From a bacterium (GTDB taxonomy: Bacteria; Armatimonadota; Zipacnadia; Zipacnadales; Zipacnadaceae), in NCBI GenBank assembly GCA_030603495.1, contig JAUVXR010000018.1, positions 1 to 51,202 of the forward strand: a stretch of 51,202 bases of DNA, written 5' to 3'. The notes beneath the pieces are model-generated. The model was not told the DNA's origin. It saw nothing but the letters and a program-made list of their open reading frames with translations, and did not search any database. This document shows positions 49,100-51,202 of this stretch, piece by piece; the first letter of the stretch is position 1; every line of letters starts with the position of its first letter. The translations under genes were made by a program, and so were the position numbers.

Positions 49100-50308
49100 C
49101 TAGCCAAGCGGCTCATCCGGAGCAATGCCAGCTTCAAGCGACCTAGCTTTCTCTGCAAACAGCATCAGAAGATAGTCCATGATCACGAATCCGCCCAGCA
49201 GCATAGACTGAAGGACGGCAAAAAGGCCGAACATCGCGAAGCTCCAGTGAACATCCACATGGCCCATAGTAACGTATTGGACTATCCCCTGGCGGTTGGC
49301 GACCAGCCCACCGACCAACAGAACAAGCGCGAGCGTCACGAGCCCAGGGGCACGGGTTACCCGCTCCAGCAGGTAACGGGCCCGGTAGTTGCGCTCCTGG
49401 CGGTTGAGCAGAGCGACCATTCGTTCAGTCAGCAGGCCCAGCAGAATCAGATTCACTCCGGCGGTGCCGAAGGCGATGATCGCAGCCATGCGATATAGCA
49501 TCCATTCGGGGATCGCGCGGTGCTGGACATACCAGTGCAGGACGCCCACGCCATAGAACATAGCAATGAGGGTGAGGATGAGTCCCGGGATCCCAAAGAA
49601 GCGTAGCGGCTTATAGGTCAGCGCGATTGAGGCAATCACCCGGGCGAAGCGCAGGCCGTCGGCGATAACGTTGAGCTTGCTGCGCCCCACTCGTTCTCGG
49701 TAGGTCATAGGGATCTCGACGATCTTGAGGTGCAAGTCGAGCACTGCTCGACAGGTCATCGCCGGAGTAAAGTGTAGACCATCCGGCAGCGGATAGATGT
49801 CGGCCAGACGCTCGGCACGAATTACCCGCATACCGCTGGCCGCATCCGTGATGCGCATCCGTCCCAGCCAGTTGATGATCCCTCGGAAAATGCGGTTGCC
49901 CACCCGGCGCACCCACGGCATCTCACTGTCCGGGCCCATGCGCGAGCCAACGCTAATGTCGGCACCCTCCTCAACTAGCTTGTTGACCAACGGAACAAAA
50001 TAAAGCGGGTCGCAAGTGCCGTCCGCATCCAAGAAGCTCACCAGATCGCCCGAAGCAGCAGCAAAGCCAGTCTTCAGCGCCGCCCCGTACCCGCGATTGT
50101 TCGGGTAGGCTATAAGTTGTATCTCCGGTTCATATTCGCCCGCAATCTCCTCAGTACGATCAGACGAGCCATCGGAAACAACAATAACCTCAACCGCCGA
50201 CACGCCTGTCTGCTCGATAATAGCAACTCGTGCGGTCAGACAACGCTCAACGATGTGCGCTATTGCCTCTTCCTCATTGTATGCCGGAATGACGATTGAT
50301 AATCTCAT
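49100..50308 (-). CDS. GT2 glycosyltransferase with C-terminal membrane domain
   Basis: A 402-residue protein. Residues 1-235 are a GT-A domain: RLSIVIPAYNEEEAIAHIV, VIVVSDGSSDRTEEI, SFLDADGTCDP with the D-A-D metal site, DAASGMRVIRAE and VEIPMTYRERVGRSKLN. The C-terminal part has four hydrophobic helices (for example FFGIPGLILTLIAMFYGVGV and LVTLALVLLVGGLVA), as in GtrB- or ArnC-like polyprenyl-phosphate glycosyltransferases. The start at 50308 is chosen because homology begins there; upstream frame to 50386 is unsupported. It lies 74 bp downstream of a multi-pass membrane protein gene and 76 bp upstream of the second GT2 gene. Confidence 0.86.
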   Translation of the reverse strand: MRLSIVIPAYNEEEAIAHIVERCLTARVAIIEQTGVSAVEVIVVSDGSSDRTEEIAGEYEPEIQLIAYPNNRGYGAALKTGFAAASGDLVSFLDADGTCDPLYFVPLVNKLVEEGADISVGSRMGPDSEMPWVRRVGNRIFRGIINWLGRMRITDAASGMRVIRAERLADIYPLPDGLHFTPAMTCRAVLDLHLKIVEIPMTYRERVGRSKLNVIADGLRFARVIASIALTYKPLRFFGIPGLILTLIAMFYGVGVLHWYVQHRAIPEWMLYRMAAIIAFGTAGVNLILLGLLTERMVALLNRQERNYRARYLLERVTRAPGLVTLALVLLVGGLVANRQGIVQYVTMGHVDVHWSFAMFGLFAVLQSMLLGGFVIMDYLLMLFAEKARSLEAGIAPDEPLG

Positions 50309-50382
50309 GCTCTGCTTCGGCGTTCTTTGATACGGACAAGACAATTGGGTGTGGACGTCAAATCCTGGGCGTGCGGCCAGCA

Positions 50383-51202
50383 TCAACCGTATTCTTCTCC
50401 GGCAGCCACCATTCCTCTATGCCAAACCTTGACCAAGCTGGTGATCGCCAGCAGATTCAAGCTGATGAGCACCGCCAGGCTAGCTACGATCATGCCTGTC
50501 GGCGCTCCATAGTAGTAGGCCAGCGCCCACCAGCAAAAGGGTAGATGAAACGAGCGCGTTCGGGCGACCAAGGCACTGGCATCTGCGCCAACAGCCGCCC
50601 TGGGCTCAAGCGAACGTAGCCAATCGCCCCGGTGCAGAGCGTTGTAGGTGACCTCTGCTGCAATTTGCCACGATTCGACCAGCAGCGACTCGCGGAAGCG
50701 ATTGCTGATTCTGCCCACTTCCACCGCAAACTGCGCGGGATCCCGTTCCTGCCAGATCTGGTGGCGGGCGATACGTCGAGCGAAGTAGTACGAGCTGTTC
50801 ACGTACACGAGCGGGAGCTGCACCACTACGGACGCCACTATGAGCGCACTGATAGCCAGCCGCCAGCCACGCGTGCGGTATTGCTGCATTACTGCACCGA
50901 CAAAGACTATGATGTACGGCATCGAAACCAATACATACCTGTTCCCCACACTGTGGGCACCCTCGGGAAAGGCCACTAAAGCATACACTGCGAGATGAGC
51001 AACAAATAACAGCGCAAATATCACTGCTGCCTTCCGGTTCATCCGATACAGCAGGACCAGCCCCACTGGGAAAAGCAGTGCAACCGGGTTGTACCAGAAC
51101 AGCCCGGCCAAATGCAAACATAGAATACGCGAAAGGTCAGAAGGAATGATGAACGAGGAAATAACACGATTCTTCAACACCACACCGACCTGCCACGCTG
51201 GA
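50383..51202 (-). CDS. Multi-pass membrane protein, C-terminal part (cut by the window edge)
   Basis: The frame is open to the right edge of the window, so the N-terminus is missing. The visible 272 residues contain several transmembrane helices: LCLHLAGLFWYNPVALLFPVG, VIFALLFVAHLAVYALVAF, YIIVFVGAVMQQY, LAISALIVASVVVQLPLVYV, and a last one near MIVASLAVLISLNLLAITSL. Short loops such as PEGAHSVGNRYVLVSMPY recall the C-terminal halves of membrane glycosyltransferases or O-antigen-type proteins in the PMT/ArnT class. The neighbouring polyprenyl-phosphate glycosyltransferase genes fit a pathway in which this protein uses a lipid-linked sugar. The assignment is tentative. Confidence 0.65.
   Translation of the reverse strand, partial: PAWQVGVVLKNRVISSFIIPSDLSRILCLHLAGLFWYNPVALLFPVGLVLLYRMNRKAAVIFALLFVAHLAVYALVAFPEGAHSVGNRYVLVSMPYIIVFVGAVMQQYRTRGWRLAISALIVASVVVQLPLVYVNSSYYFARRIARHQIWQERDPAQFAVEVGRISNRFRESLLVESWQIAAEVTYNALHRGDWLRSLEPRAAVGADASALVARTRSFHLPFCWWALAYYYGAPTGMIVASLAVLISLNLLAITSLVKVWHRGMVAAGEEYG

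Overview
The window reads as a piece of the chromosome of an uncultured, GC-rich diderm bacterium. Outer-membrane genes are present: a TolC/HlyD/RND efflux set, an LptF/LptG-type permease and a predicted beta-barrel. Two large pseudopilins with a FPVFARA-type N-terminal segment and a late H-x(n)-DG motif, together with GH172/DUF2961, UroD-like, RraA-like and xylose-isomerase-like TIM-barrel proteins, resemble gene content I associate with Armatimonadota and neighbouring environmental phyla. The phylum is an inference; there is no rRNA here.

Layout. 0-2.1 kb: two pseudopilin genes (minus) behind a consensus sigma70-type promoter with a LacI-family C-terminal remnant in the leader. 2.1-5.7 kb: a gene graveyard with an M28 peptidase piece, a transposase tail and a CBM9/glycosidase-like gene broken by an in-frame TAG. 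6.0-8.9 kb: a two-gene BcgI-like type IIB restriction-modification system. 9.0-14.6 kb: flavin reductase, threonine aldolase, two paralogous TIM-barrel proteins flanking a sugar-phosphate isomerase, and a membrane-anchored protein. 14.6-19.5 kb (minus): acyl-CoA synthetase, RraA-like protein, amidohydrolase, DUF6504-like protein, radical SAM protein. 19.7-26.6 kb (minus): trpE-G-D-C-B-A, preceded by a complete attenuator with an 18-residue Trp-rich leader peptide, and carrying families of short palindromes in two intercistronic gaps. 26.9-29.3 kb: an RRM protein, a phage-type primase fragment, a detached trpF and a 5'-truncated 5'-nucleotidase. 29.4-36.0 kb: AbrB-type regulator plus tripartite efflux pump. 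36.1-42.5 kb: tandem isomerases, a RecB-like nuclease, a gluzincin peptidase, a short MscS, a GH172-like enzyme and a UroD-like protein. 42.8-51.2 kb: tRNA-Gln(CTG), beta-barrel, acpS, LptF/G, MscS, RmlA-like, pdxT, two GT2 glycosyltransferases and a membrane protein cut by the window edge.

The best find is the trp attenuator (26389-26574). A TTGACA-17-TATACT promoter starts transcription about 0-3 nt before the ATG of a peptide with Trp at positions 10, 13, 14 and 16. A perfect 12-bp antiterminator pairing (26469-26480 with 26417-26428) competes with a GC-rich terminator followed by a U-rich run (26389-26431). All three classical states can be drawn from the sequence. trpF lies outside the operon on the opposite strand, so this control would not reach it directly.

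Other themes: many near-consensus promoters with 17-bp spacers; many decayed or truncated genes (LacI, M28, transposase, glycosidase, primase, 5'-nucleotidase, Gfo/Idh); and palindromic repeats whose arms change in a compensatory way.
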